Of a DNA stretch of 64,000 nt, positions 1 to 7,537 are shown in pieces (within the stretch, counting starts at the first letter, position 1; each line of letters opens with the position of its first letter). The stretch covers positions 1-64,000 of the forward strand of contig CAILTK010000072.1 in assembly GCA_903837135.1 (NCBI GenBank), in the 5' to 3' direction. The notes under the pieces were generated by a model that saw only the letters and a program-made list of their open reading frames with translations, was not told the DNA's origin and ran no database searches. Made by a program: the position numbers and the translations under genes. The DNA is from an uncultured Caulobacterales bacterium (GTDB lineage Bacteria; Pseudomonadota; Alphaproteobacteria; Caulobacterales; Caulobacteraceae).

Positions 1-1
1 A

Positions 2-265
2 TCTTTGGCACAAAAGTGGTCACAGGAGCGTCAGACAGAGGCTCCCAACCTGTCCCCGCAACTGTCGCCCGAGAGCCAAGCGAAACCGTTCAAACCGTTG
101 AGAAATAACGGTCTGCGACGGTCTCGGGGAACAGGAAGAAATGGCGCGCCCGGAACGATTCGAACGTCCGACCCTCAGATTCGTAGTCTGATGCTCTATC
201 CAGCTGAGCTACGGGCGCGTGCCGCGGTCGCCGGTCGCCCGGCGGCGGGAAGGGCGTGCACATAG
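2..265 (+). CDS. Partial ORF entering from left edge; possible mobile-element (integrase?) C-terminus
   Basis: An open frame runs in from before the window and stops at 263-265, reading antisense through the tRNA-Arg. The part before the tRNA (to about 141) is Gln/Ser/Pro-rich and is visibly lower in G+C, with codons such as AGA, ACA and TTG that its neighbours avoid. ORFs that end against the 3' end of a tRNA are often integrase genes of elements inserted there. No catalytic motif falls inside the window, so that identity is inference only. The residues beyond 141 are tRNA read-through and may not matter. It may also be a chance frame. Confidence 0.25.
   Translation, partial: SLAQKWSQERQTEAPNLSPQLSPESQAKPFKPLRNNGLRRSRGTGRNGAPGTIRTSDPQIRSLMLYPAELRARAAVAGRPAAGRACT
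142..218 (-). tRNA. tRNA-Arg (anticodon ACG)
   Basis: Read on the minus strand, the 77 bases fold as a full cloverleaf. The acceptor arm is GCGCCCG paired with CGGGCGC, the discriminator is G, and CCA is encoded at 144-142. The D-arm contains AGCTCAG with GGATAGAG. The anticodon arm is TCAGA-CTACGAA-TCTGA, giving anticodon ACG, which after A34-to-inosine editing reads CGU/CGC/CGA. The T-loop is TTCGAAT. The 3' end faces the left edge of the window, where the DNA changes composition, so it could be an integration target. Confidence 0.97.
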
Positions 266-427
266 CCTCATAGGCGCGCGCGCGCAAGCCTGCGCCGTGC
301 GCGGTGCGCCGCCTGCGCGGCGGGCGCCCGGCCCATTCCGTGCGATTGGAGAAGGTTTGGCCGGACCCGATCTTGTCCCTCCGCGATTTAGCGTCCAGAT
401 CGAAGCGCCGCCGCCTGGAGATCGCCC

Positions 428-2179
428 GTGTCCCGTTCCCGCCTGCCCGCGCTTCTGGCCGCCCTCCTGCTGAGTTCGGCCCTGGCGGCGCCCGGCGTGC
501 GGGCCAGGCCCGCGGAGGCGGTCCTGCCGGCGACGACCCACGACTTGGCCGGTCACGCCATGGTCGCCGCCGCCAACCCCATGGCGGCCGAGGCCGGGCT
601 GAGGGTGCTGAAGGAGGGCGGCTCAGCGGTGGACGCCGCCGTGGCGATCCAGGCGGTGCTGGGCCTGGTCGAGCCGCAGAGCTCGGGCCTCGGCGGCGGG
701 TCGTTCATGACCTTCTATGACGGCAAGACGCACAAGACGGTGATCTACGACGGGCGCGAAAAGGCCCCCGCGGCCGCCACCCCGCAGTACTTCTTCGGCC
801 CGGATGGCAAGCCGATGGGCTTCCTGAACGCCATCCTGTCCGGCCGCTCGGAGGGCGTGCCGGGGGCGATCGCGTCGCTCTATGTGGCGCACAAGGCGCA
901 CGGCCGCCTGCCCTGGGCCTCCCTGTTCACCCAGGCCGAGACCATGGCCCGCGAGGGCTTTCCCATGCCGCAGCGGATGAGCGACGCGGCCAACTCGCGC
1001 ATCCCGATGGCGCTGACGCCGGATTCGACCGCCTATTTCAGCAAGCCCGACGGCACGCGCTATCACGCCGGCGAGACGATGAAGAACCCGGCCTACGCCG
1101 CCACGCTGAAGCGGGTGGCGGCGGAAGGGCCGGCCGCGATCCTGACCGGCAAGGTGGCCGACGACATCGTCGCCAGGATCCACCAGGAACCCAACCCCGG
1201 CGTCCTGACCAAGGCGGATCTGGCCGCCTACCAGCCCACCGTGGACGCGCCGGTCTGCCGGCCCTATCGCGCCTATGTGATCTGCGCGCCCTCTCCGCCC
1301 GGCGGCGGGGTCGGCGTGCTGGAGATCCTCGGCATCCTCGAGAGCACCGACATCGCCACGCGCGGGCCGGCCGATCCGCAGGCCTGGCTTGAGTTCGCCG
1401 AGGCCAGCCGGCTCGGCTACGCCGACCGAGACCACTACGTGGGCGACCCCAAGTTCGTCTCCGTGCCGGTGCAGGGCCTGCTCGATCCGGCCTATGACGC
1501 GGCGCGGGCGAAGCTGATGGACACGGCCGGCGCGGCGCCCGGCCAGCCGCCGTTCGGCGCGCCCGCCGCAGCGACCACGGCCGGGATCGACCACACCGCC
1601 GAGCCCGGCGGCACCACCCATTTCGTCATCGTCGACGCCGAGGGGAACGCCGTGTCGATGACCACCACGGTGGAGAGCGTGTTCGGCTCGGGCCGGATGG
1701 TCGACGGCTTCTATCTCAACAACCAGCTGACCGACTTCTCGCTGTCGCCGACCGATCCGCAGACGGGGGCGCCGGCGCAGAACGCGGTGGCCGGCGGCAA
1801 GCGGCCGCGCTCGTCGATGGCCCCGGTGATCGTGTTCGACAAACGCCCCGACGGCTCGGCCGGCGGCTTCGTGATGGCGATCGGCTCGCCCGGCGGCAAC
1901 TCGATCATCGCCTATGTGGCCAAGGCCCTGGTGGGCCTGATCGACTGGAAGATGGAGCCCAAGGCGGCGATCTCCCTGCCCAACATCGTCGCGCGCGGAA
2001 CGACAGTGTCGGTGGAGAAGGGGGCGGACCCGGCCGTGGTGGCCCTGCTGAAGGCCAAGGGGCTGAACGTCTCCGCCGACGCCGGCGAGAACTCGGGCCT
2101 GCATGTGATCGTCAAGACCAAGGCCGGCTACATCGGCGCCGCCGACCCCCGCCGCGAAGGCGTGGCGATCGGGTACTGA
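428..2179 (+). CDS. ggt: Gamma-glutamyltransferase precursor
   Basis: An N-terminal nucleophile hydrolase that removes or transfers the gamma-glutamyl group of glutathione and related compounds, normally in the periplasm. The 583-residue product begins with a signal peptide of about 26 residues. The family's autoprocessing site is present: T396 in the G-G-T-T-H stretch should become the N-terminus of the small subunit, leaving about 395 residues of propeptide and large subunit. Downstream are the substrate-binding S-S-M (near residue 464) and the GSPGG loop. The GTG at 428 is chosen because a GGAG lies 7 bases upstream and the signal peptide follows directly. The gene stands alone between the tRNA and hisI. 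gshA, about 33 kb away, makes the glutathione precursor. Confidence 0.93.
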   Translation: MSRSRLPALLAALLLSSALAAPGVRARPAEAVLPATTHDLAGHAMVAAANPMAAEAGLRVLKEGGSAVDAAVAIQAVLGLVEPQSSGLGGGSFMTFYDGKTHKTVIYDGREKAPAAATPQYFFGPDGKPMGFLNAILSGRSEGVPGAIASLYVAHKAHGRLPWASLFTQAETMAREGFPMPQRMSDAANSRIPMALTPDSTAYFSKPDGTRYHAGETMKNPAYAATLKRVAAEGPAAILTGKVADDIVARIHQEPNPGVLTKADLAAYQPTVDAPVCRPYRAYVICAPSPPGGGVGVLEILGILESTDIATRGPADPQAWLEFAEASRLGYADRDHYVGDPKFVSVPVQGLLDPAYDAARAKLMDTAGAAPGQPPFGAPAAATTAGIDHTAEPGGTTHFVIVDAEGNAVSMTTTVESVFGSGRMVDGFYLNNQLTDFSLSPTDPQTGAPAQNAVAGGKRPRSSMAPVIVFDKRPDGSAGGFVMAIGSPGGNSIIAYVAKALVGLIDWKMEPKAAISLPNIVARGTTVSVEKGADPAVVALLKAKGLNVSADAGENSGLHVIVKTKAGYIGAADPRREGVAIGY

Positions 2180-2225
2180 CGGGCGCGGGTTCGACGTTCG
2201 CCGCGCCGCGCGCTACATGGGGGGC

Positions 2226-2603
2226 ATGAGCGCCTCCCACGATCTCGAGCACGGCTCAGTGCTGACCCCAAGGTTCGACGCCGCCGGCCTGGTGGCGGCG
2301 ATCGCCACCCATGCGGACACCGGCGAGGTCTTGATGTTCGCCTGGATGAACGCGGAGGCGCTGGAGAAGACCCTGGCCACCGGGGAGGCTCACTACTGGA
2401 GCCGGTCGCGCGCCGAGCTCTGGCATAAGGGCGCGACCTCGGGCCAGATCCAGACGGTGGTCGAAGCGCGGATCGACTGCGACCAGGACGCCATCTGGCT
2501 GAAGGTTCGGCCGCAGGGCGATGGCGGCGCCTGCCACACCGGCGCGCGCTCGTGCTTCTACCGGGTGATCGCCCCGGACGGGACGCTGACGGAGCCGGTT
2601 TGA
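2226..2603 (+). CDS. hisI: Phosphoribosyl-AMP cyclohydrolase
   Basis: Opens the adenine ring of phosphoribosyl-AMP in the third step of histidine synthesis, in the cytoplasm. The 125-residue product shows the family core: a W-S-R-S-R segment around residue 60, an Asp-rich metal site D-C-D-x-D near residue 83, and two further cysteines in the C-H-T-G-x-R-S-C stretch that bind zinc. It is a single-domain HisI without the HisE part. ATG 2226 is preferred over ATG 2217 because a run of G bases just before it can act as a ribosome-binding site. Its stop TGA overlaps the TTG start of the next gene, so the two are probably translated together. No other his gene is in the window. Confidence 0.92.
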   Translation: MSASHDLEHGSVLTPRFDAAGLVAAIATHADTGEVLMFAWMNAEALEKTLATGEAHYWSRSRAELWHKGATSGQIQTVVEARIDCDQDAIWLKVRPQGDGGACHTGARSCFYRVIAPDGTLTEPV

Positions 2604-3598
2604 GCACGCCCCCCGCCGACGAGGACGAGGCCCCGGAGGGCGACCTGGTCGAGATCGTCCTGCCGGAGACCGCCAAGGGCCGGCTCGACAAGGCGCTGGC
2701 CGGGGCGGCCGACGGGCTTTCGCGGGCGCGGATCCAGGCGCTGATGGCCGAAGGGGCGGTGACGCTGGACGGCCAGCTCATGACCGACGCCTCGGAGAAG
2801 GCGCGTCCGGGCGGCGCCTATCTGATCCTGGTCCCGCCGCTGGAGCCGGCCGAGCCCGTGGCCCAGGCCATTCCGCTGAACGTGCTCTACGAGGACGCCT
2901 ATCTGATCGTGATCGACAAACCGGCGGGCATGGCCGCGCACCCGGCGCCGGGCACGCCGGACCGGACCCTGGTCAACGCCCTTTTGGCCCACTGCGGACC
3001 CAGCCTTTCGGGCATCGGCGGTGTGGCGCGGCCGGGCATCGTGCATCGGCTCGACAAGGACACCTCGGGGGTGATGGTCGCCGCCAAGACCGACGCGGCG
3101 CACCAGGGACTGTCGAGGCTGTTCGCGGCCCACGACATCGATCGGCGCTATGTGGCCCTGGTCCGCGGCGCGCCGACGCCGGCGGAGGGAACGATCACGA
3201 CCCGGATCGGCCGTCCGCATTTCGACCGCCAGCGCATGGCGGTGCTGAAGGCCGGCGGACGGGACGCGGTCACCCACTATCGCGTGGCGGCCGACTATGG
3301 CGACGGCCAGAAGCCGCTGGCGTCGAAGGTGATCTGCACGCTGGAGACCGGGCGCACCCACCAGATCCGCGTACACCTGGCGCACAGGGGATCGCCGGTG
3401 CTGGCCGACGCGCTCTATGGCTCGGCGCCGCCCACGGCCGCCGTGCGCGCCGCCATCGCCGAGGCGGGCGTCACGCGCCAGGCCCTGCACGCCGCGGTGC
3501 TGGGCTTCGTCCACCCGATCACCGGCGAGCGCCTGCGGTTCGAGACCCCGCCCCCCGAGGACATGGCCCGGCTGGAGCAGGCGTTGGGAGAGCTTTAG
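2600..3598 (+). CDS. RluA/RluD-family pseudouridine synthase
   Basis: Converts uridine to pseudouridine in RNA, most likely 23S rRNA. The 332-residue product has an N-terminal S4 RNA-binding domain (about residues 15-70, with R-L-D-K-A-L) followed by the RluA catalytic domain. The family signature H-R-L-D-K-D-T-S-G carries the catalytic Asp, and the later G-R-T-H-Q-I-R-V-H motif is also intact. I chose TTG 2600, which overlaps the hisI stop as TTGA and has GGAG about 6 bases upstream; longer frames run into hisI. Sequence alone does not separate RluD from RluC-like or TruC-like targets, although S4 plus length favours RluD. A clear hairpin terminator follows at 3664-3689. Confidence 0.88.
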   Translation: MSTPPADEDEAPEGDLVEIVLPETAKGRLDKALAGAADGLSRARIQALMAEGAVTLDGQLMTDASEKARPGGAYLILVPPLEPAEPVAQAIPLNVLYEDAYLIVIDKPAGMAAHPAPGTPDRTLVNALLAHCGPSLSGIGGVARPGIVHRLDKDTSGVMVAAKTDAAHQGLSRLFAAHDIDRRYVALVRGAPTPAEGTITTRIGRPHFDRQRMAVLKAGGRDAVTHYRVAADYGDGQKPLASKVICTLETGRTHQIRVHLAHRGSPVLADALYGSAPPTAAVRAAIAEAGVTRQALHAAVLGFVHPITGERLRFETPPPEDMARLEQALGEL

Positions 3599-3663
3599 CC
3601 ACCACCGCGGTGATGCAGGCGGCGGCAAAGCGCAGCCACAAGGCTAACGAAAAATTCACCGAG

Positions 3664-3689
3664 AAACCGACTCCCACAGTCGGTTTTTT
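3664..3689 (+). terminator. Rho-independent terminator after the hisI/pseudouridine synthase pair
   Basis: A 9-base-pair stem (AAACCGACT with AGTCGGTTT) closes a 5-base loop CCCAC and is followed by six T bases. It lies 65 bases after the pseudouridine synthase stop and just before the rpoH promoter region, separating the two transcription units. Confidence 0.9.
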
Positions 3690-3700
3690 CAGAGCGGGGC

Positions 3701-3729
3701 CTTAAAAAGGGCGCAACCAAGCGCTATAT
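3701..3729 (+). promoter_or_regulatory. Probable sigma-32 (RpoH) promoter of rpoH
   Basis: CTTA at 3701-3704 and GCTATAT at 3723-3729 are separated by 18 bases. This differs at one position per element from the alphaproteobacterial heat-shock consensus CTTG-N17/18-CYTATNT. Transcription would start near 3736 and leave a leader of about 130 bases before rpoH. An RpoH-dependent rpoH promoter is known in Caulobacter, which supports autoregulation here. A separate housekeeping promoter was not identified. Confidence 0.5.
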
Positions 3730-3864
3730 GGGGACGTACTACCGGTAGGGACGCCGCGCTCCCACCGACCCCCGCCTTCGCCTTCCCCGTCATTGCCGGG
3801 GGATCCACCGCATCGGGCCGGAGCGACGCCTCGCCTTACATAGGGTTCGAGGGGATTAAAACCA

Positions 3865-4752
3865 ATGGCTACCAATGCACTGGCGGTGATTTCGCCGGAC
3901 GGCGGGCTGTCCCGCTATCTCACTGAGATTCGCAAGTTTCCCATGCTCAGCAAGGACGAAGAGTTCATGCTGGCCAAGGCCTGGCGCGAACACGAGGATT
4001 CCGAGGCGGCGCACAAGCTCGTCACCTCGCACCTGCGCCTCGTGGCCAAGATCGCCATGGGCTATCGCGGCTATGGCCTGCCGATCGGCGAGGTGATCTC
4101 CGAAGGCAACGTCGGCCTGATGCAGGCGGTCAAGAAGTTCGAGCCGGACCGCGGCTTCCGCCTGGCGACCTACGCCATGTGGTGGATTCGCGCCTCGATC
4201 CAGGAGTACATCCTGCGGTCCTGGTCGCTGGTGAAGATGGGCACGACCGCCGCGCAGAAGAAGCTGTTCTTCAACCTGCGCAAGGCCAAGAGCCAGATCT
4301 CAGCCATCGAGGACGGCGACCTGCACCCCGACCAGGTGGCGGTGATCGCCACCAAGCTCGGCGTCACCAACGACGACGTGATCTCGATGAACCGGCGCCT
4401 GGCCGGCCCTGACAGTTCGCTGAACGCGCCCCTGCGCTCGGACAGCGAGAGCGAGTGGCAGGACTGGCTGGCCGACGACACCCAGGTCTCGGCCGAGACC
4501 CATGTGGCCGACACCGAGGAGTATTCCCAGCGCATGGGCCTGCTCGGCGACGCCATGCAGGGCCTGACCGACCGCGAACGTCATATCCTGACCGAGCGGC
4601 GCCTGCGCGACGATCCGACCACGCTCGAGGATCTCGCCGGCCAGTACGGCGTCTCGCGCGAGCGGGTGCGCCAGATCGAGGTCCGCGCCTTCGAGAAGCT
4701 GCAGAAGGCGATGAAGACCGCCGCGGTGGAAAAGCACTACGTCGAGGCTTGA
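3865..4752 (+). CDS. rpoH: RNA polymerase heat-shock sigma factor (sigma-32)
   Basis: Directs RNA polymerase to heat-shock promoters. The 295-residue product has sigma region 2 (around residues 50-120, with E-G-N-V-G-L-M and Y-A-M-W-W-I) and region 4 at the C-terminus (helix-turn-helix near residues 250-285, with S-R-E-R-V-R-Q-I-E). The RpoH box, Q-K-K-L-F-F-N-L-R-K near residue 130, identifies it as RpoH rather than RpoD or RpoS. ATG 3865 is preceded by GAGGGGATT. A sigma-32-like promoter lies upstream, and a 14-bp inverted repeat follows the stop. Confidence 0.97.
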   Translation: MATNALAVISPDGGLSRYLTEIRKFPMLSKDEEFMLAKAWREHEDSEAAHKLVTSHLRLVAKIAMGYRGYGLPIGEVISEGNVGLMQAVKKFEPDRGFRLATYAMWWIRASIQEYILRSWSLVKMGTTAAQKKLFFNLRKAKSQISAIEDGDLHPDQVAVIATKLGVTNDDVISMNRRLAGPDSSLNAPLRSDSESEWQDWLADDTQVSAETHVADTEEYSQRMGLLGDAMQGLTDRERHILTERRLRDDPTTLEDLAGQYGVSRERVRQIEVRAFEKLQKAMKTAAVEKHYVEA

Positions 4753-4765
4753 GGCCCAACGCCTC

Positions 4766-4794
4766 CCCCGATCTGCGGGCCCCGCAGATCGGGG
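4766..4794. repeat. Perfect 14-bp inverted repeat after rpoH
   Basis: Arms CCCCGATCTGCGGG and its exact complement flank a single central base, starting 13 bases after the rpoH stop. Transcribed, it would form a very stable hairpin, but no T-run follows. It may be a terminator working without a U-tract, a 3'-end stabiliser or a protein site. The 282-base gap to the next gene otherwise holds only the second palindrome at 4877. Confidence 0.75.
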
Positions 4795-4876
4795 ACGGTG
4801 GGCCGAAGGGCTCGGAGGGTGTCGATCGCGCCGACGCGTCGGCGTGTTCCTACCCCTTCCGTCCGCCGCGCGGCCG

Positions 4877-4900
4877 CCTACCCCGCCCGGGCGGGGTAGG
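4877..4900. repeat. Perfect 24-bp palindrome upstream of the bkd operon
   Basis: CCTACCCCGCCC followed directly by its own reverse complement, 135-158 bases before the E1 alpha start. With no loop it suits a dimeric DNA-binding protein better than an RNA hairpin, but it could also be part of a G/C-rich repeat. A weak TTGACC at 4983 could be a -35 element for the operon. I cannot name a regulator. Confidence 0.6.
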
Positions 4901-5034
4901 AGAGGCCCCCAACGCAATCCCATGCCCCGAATTTTCGCCGGTGCAGCATGGACCATCCGCTTTGCCGAGCGTTTCAGGTCTATTGACCCGGCAAGACGCC
5001 GAGGTCATAGCACGTCGGCCCCCGCCGACTTTCG

Positions 5035-6315
5035 ATGGACCACGCCATGGCATCCACCCGGACTGCGCCGCCCGCGAAGGGGCTGAAAAACAGCCGCGCT
5101 CTCAGCCTGCGCATTCCTGAGCCCCGCTTCCGCCCCGGGGAAAAGGCCGATTTCTCCAGCCTGGTCATCCCCGAGGCCGGCGCAACGCCCCGTCCTGAGG
5201 TCGATACCGCGCCCAAGGACATGCGCGAACTGGCCTACGGCATGATCCGCGTGCTGGACAGGGACGGCCAGCCGGTGGGCCCCTGGAACCCCAAGCTCGA
5301 CCCGGCCACCCTCAAGCGCGGCCTCAAGACCATGATGCTGACCCGCGCCTACGACGACCGGATGTACCGGGCCCAGCGGCAGGGCAAGACCAGCTTCTAC
5401 ATGAAGTGCACGGGCGAAGAGGCGGTGGCGGCCGCCGCCGCCATGGTGCTGACGCGGGAGGACATGTGCTTCCCCACCTATCGCCAGCAGGGCCTGCTGA
5501 TCGCCCGCGACTACCCGCTGGTCGACATGATGAACCAGGTCTATTCGAACGCGAAGGACCCGATGAAGGGCCGGCAGCTGCCGGTGATGTACTCGTCGAA
5601 GAAGGACGGTTTCTTCACCATCTCGGGCAACCTCGGCACCCAGGTGCCGCAGGCGGTGGGCTGGGCCATGGCCTCGGCCTACAAGGGCGACGACAAGATC
5701 GCGGCCACCTGGATCGGCGACGGCTCGACCGCCGAGGGCGACTTCCACGAGGCGATGATCTTCGCCAGCGTCTACCGCGCCCCGGTGATCCTCAACATCG
5801 TCAACAACCAGTGGGCCATCTCCTCCTTCCATGGCATCGCCGGCGGCGAGGACGCCACCTTCGCCAGCCGGGCGATCGGCTACAACCTGCCGGCCCTGCG
5901 CGTGGATGGGAACGACTTCCTGGCGGTCTACGCCGCCACCGAATGGGCGGCGGAGCGGGCGCGCTCGAACCTCGGCGCCACCCTGATCGAGCACTACACC
6001 TACCGGGCCGAGGGCCACTCCACCTCGGACGACCCGTCGCGCTACCGGCCCACCGACGAGGGCAAGATCTGGCCCCTCGGCGATCCGATCGAACGGCTGA
6101 AGCAGCACCTGATCGCGCTCGGCGAATGGTCCGACGACAAGCAGCAGGCCCTGTACGAGGAGCTGGTCGAACTGGTCCGCGCCGCCGGCCGCGAGAGCGA
6201 GACCCACGGCACCCTGCACGCCGGCGAGCGGCCCAGCATCAAGACCATGTTCGAGGACGTCTATAAGGAGATGGACTGGCGGCTGGTCGAACAGCGCCAG
6301 GAGCTGGGGATATGA
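5035..6315 (+). CDS. bkdA1: Branched-chain 2-oxoacid dehydrogenase E1 component, alpha subunit
   Basis: With the next gene's beta subunit it forms the thiamine-diphosphate decarboxylase of the complex that oxidises the keto acids of Val, Leu and Ile to acyl-CoA. The 426-residue product contains the ThDP motif G-D-G-S-T (near residue 228) ending in V-N-N-Q. It also has the long N-terminal extension (residues 1-85) and the M-Y-R-A-Q-R-Q-G-K segment typical of BCKDH rather than pyruvate dehydrogenase E1 alpha. ATG 5035 and ATG 5047 are both possible, and neither has a strong ribosome-binding site. It opens a four-gene operon containing every subunit. The 166 bases before the beta subunit are almost entirely a palindromic repeat element. 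Confidence 0.92.
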   Translation: MDHAMASTRTAPPAKGLKNSRALSLRIPEPRFRPGEKADFSSLVIPEAGATPRPEVDTAPKDMRELAYGMIRVLDRDGQPVGPWNPKLDPATLKRGLKTMMLTRAYDDRMYRAQRQGKTSFYMKCTGEEAVAAAAAMVLTREDMCFPTYRQQGLLIARDYPLVDMMNQVYSNAKDPMKGRQLPVMYSSKKDGFFTISGNLGTQVPQAVGWAMASAYKGDDKIAATWIGDGSTAEGDFHEAMIFASVYRAPVILNIVNNQWAISSFHGIAGGEDATFASRAIGYNLPALRVDGNDFLAVYAATEWAAERARSNLGATLIEHYTYRAEGHSTSDDPSRYRPTDEGKIWPLGDPIERLKQHLIALGEWSDDKQQALYEELVELVRAAGRESETHGTLHAGERPSIKTMFEDVYKEMDWRLVEQRQELGI

Positions 6316-6333
6316 GGGGCCAAGCAATTATCT

Positions 6334-6468
6334 CCTCTCCCCCCTTGAGGGGGAGAGGGCAAGGTGAGGGGGGTGCCGGCGTGCGGCTGGCAGGTCCGCG
6401 TCAAGGGTTCGGCCGCCTTCGTCGGCCGCACCCCCGCCCCCTGCCCCCCTCCCCTCAAGGGGGAGGCG
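6334..6468. repeat. Palindromic repeat element, family A, copy 1 (between bkdA1 and bkdA2)
   Basis: The left end has a 9-bp hairpin (CTCTCCCCC with GGGGGAGAG, loop CTTGA, 6335-6357) followed by GGGGGGTG. The right end has CACCCCC followed by CTCCCCTCAAGGGGGAGG, so the two ends are themselves inverted relative to each other. The same layout recurs at 8157-8315 and 58050-58177, both inside genes. Here it fills the spacer and leaves only the GGAAGGAG ribosome-binding site of bkdA2 intact. The paired hairpins may affect the relative levels of the two E1 subunits. Confidence 0.85.
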
Positions 6469-6481
6469 GAAGGAGCATCCG

Positions 6482-7537
6482 ATGAACGCCATGACCAAGA
6501 CCGAAGAAGCGAAGCTCGACGCCGCCTCGCCGATGAACATGATCCAGGCGATCAACTCCGCCCTGGACATCATGCTGGGGCGCGACCCCAACGTTCTGAC
6601 CTTCGGCGAGGACGTCGGCTATTTCGGCGGGGTGTTTCGCGCCACCGAGGGGCTGCAGAAGAAGTACGGGCTGAACCGTTGCTTCGACACCCCGATCACC
6701 GAGGGCGGCATCATCGGCACGGCCATCGGCATGGCCACCTATGGCCTGCGCCCCGTGGTGGAGATCCAGTTCGCCGACTACATCTACCCGGGCTACGACC
6801 AGATCGTCTCCGAAGCGGCGCGCATCCGCTACCGGTCGGCCGGCGACTTCACCGCGCCGATGACCATCCGCACCCCCTACGGCGGCGGCATCTTCGGCGG
6901 CCAGACCCACAGCCAGTCGCCCGAGGCCCTGTTCACCCATGTGGCCGGCGTGGTCACGGTGATCCCGTCCAATCCCTATGACGCCAAAGGCCTCCTGATC
7001 TCGGCGATCGAGAGCGACGACCCGGTGGTGATCTTCGAGCCCAAGCGGCTCTACAACGGCCCGTTCGAGGGCTATCCCGACAAGCCGGTGACGCCCTGGC
7101 AGAAGGTCGAGGGCAACCTCGTGCCGGAGGGGTATTACACCGTGCCGCTCGGCAAGGCGCGGACCGTGCGCGAGGGCCAGGATGTGACCGTGCTGGCCTA
7201 CGGCACCATGGTGCACGTGGCCGTAGCGGCGGCGACCGAGGCGGGCGTCGACGCCGAGGTGATCGACCTGCGCACCCTGGCCCCGGTCGACCTCGAGGCC
7301 ATCGTCGCCTCGGTGCGCAAGACCGGACGCTGCGTCATCGTCCACGAGGCGACCCGCACCTCGGGGTTCGGCGCAGAGCTGTCGGCCCTGGTGCAGGAAC
7401 ACTGTTTCTACGCCCTCGAGGCGCCGATCCTCAGGGTCACCGGCTGGGACACGCCCTATCCCCACGCCTTCGAGTGGGAATACTTCCCCGGTCCGACCCG
7501 GGTGGCGCGGGCGCTGAAGCAGGTGATGGTGGGCTGA
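6482..7537 (+). CDS. bkdA2: Branched-chain 2-oxoacid dehydrogenase E1 component, beta subunit
   Basis: Partner of the alpha subunit upstream. Its 351 residues contain the pyrimidine-binding domain (F-G-E-D-V-G-Y-F-G-G-V-F near residue 40, E-G-G-I-I-G-T near 75, and the Q-F-A-D-Y segment) and the C-terminal transketolase domain. The V-F-R-A-T-E-G-L style of the cofactor loop matches BCKDH E1 beta. ATG 6482 has GGAAGGAG at a good distance. The stop TGA is directly followed by the ATG of E2, so the two are likely coupled. Confidence 0.93.
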   Translation: MNAMTKTEEAKLDAASPMNMIQAINSALDIMLGRDPNVLTFGEDVGYFGGVFRATEGLQKKYGLNRCFDTPITEGGIIGTAIGMATYGLRPVVEIQFADYIYPGYDQIVSEAARIRYRSAGDFTAPMTIRTPYGGGIFGGQTHSQSPEALFTHVAGVVTVIPSNPYDAKGLLISAIESDDPVVIFEPKRLYNGPFEGYPDKPVTPWQKVEGNLVPEGYYTVPLGKARTVREGQDVTVLAYGTMVHVAVAAATEAGVDAEVIDLRTLAPVDLEAIVASVRKTGRCVIVHEATRTSGFGAELSALVQEHCFYALEAPILRVTGWDTPYPHAFEWEYFPGPTRVARALKQVMVG

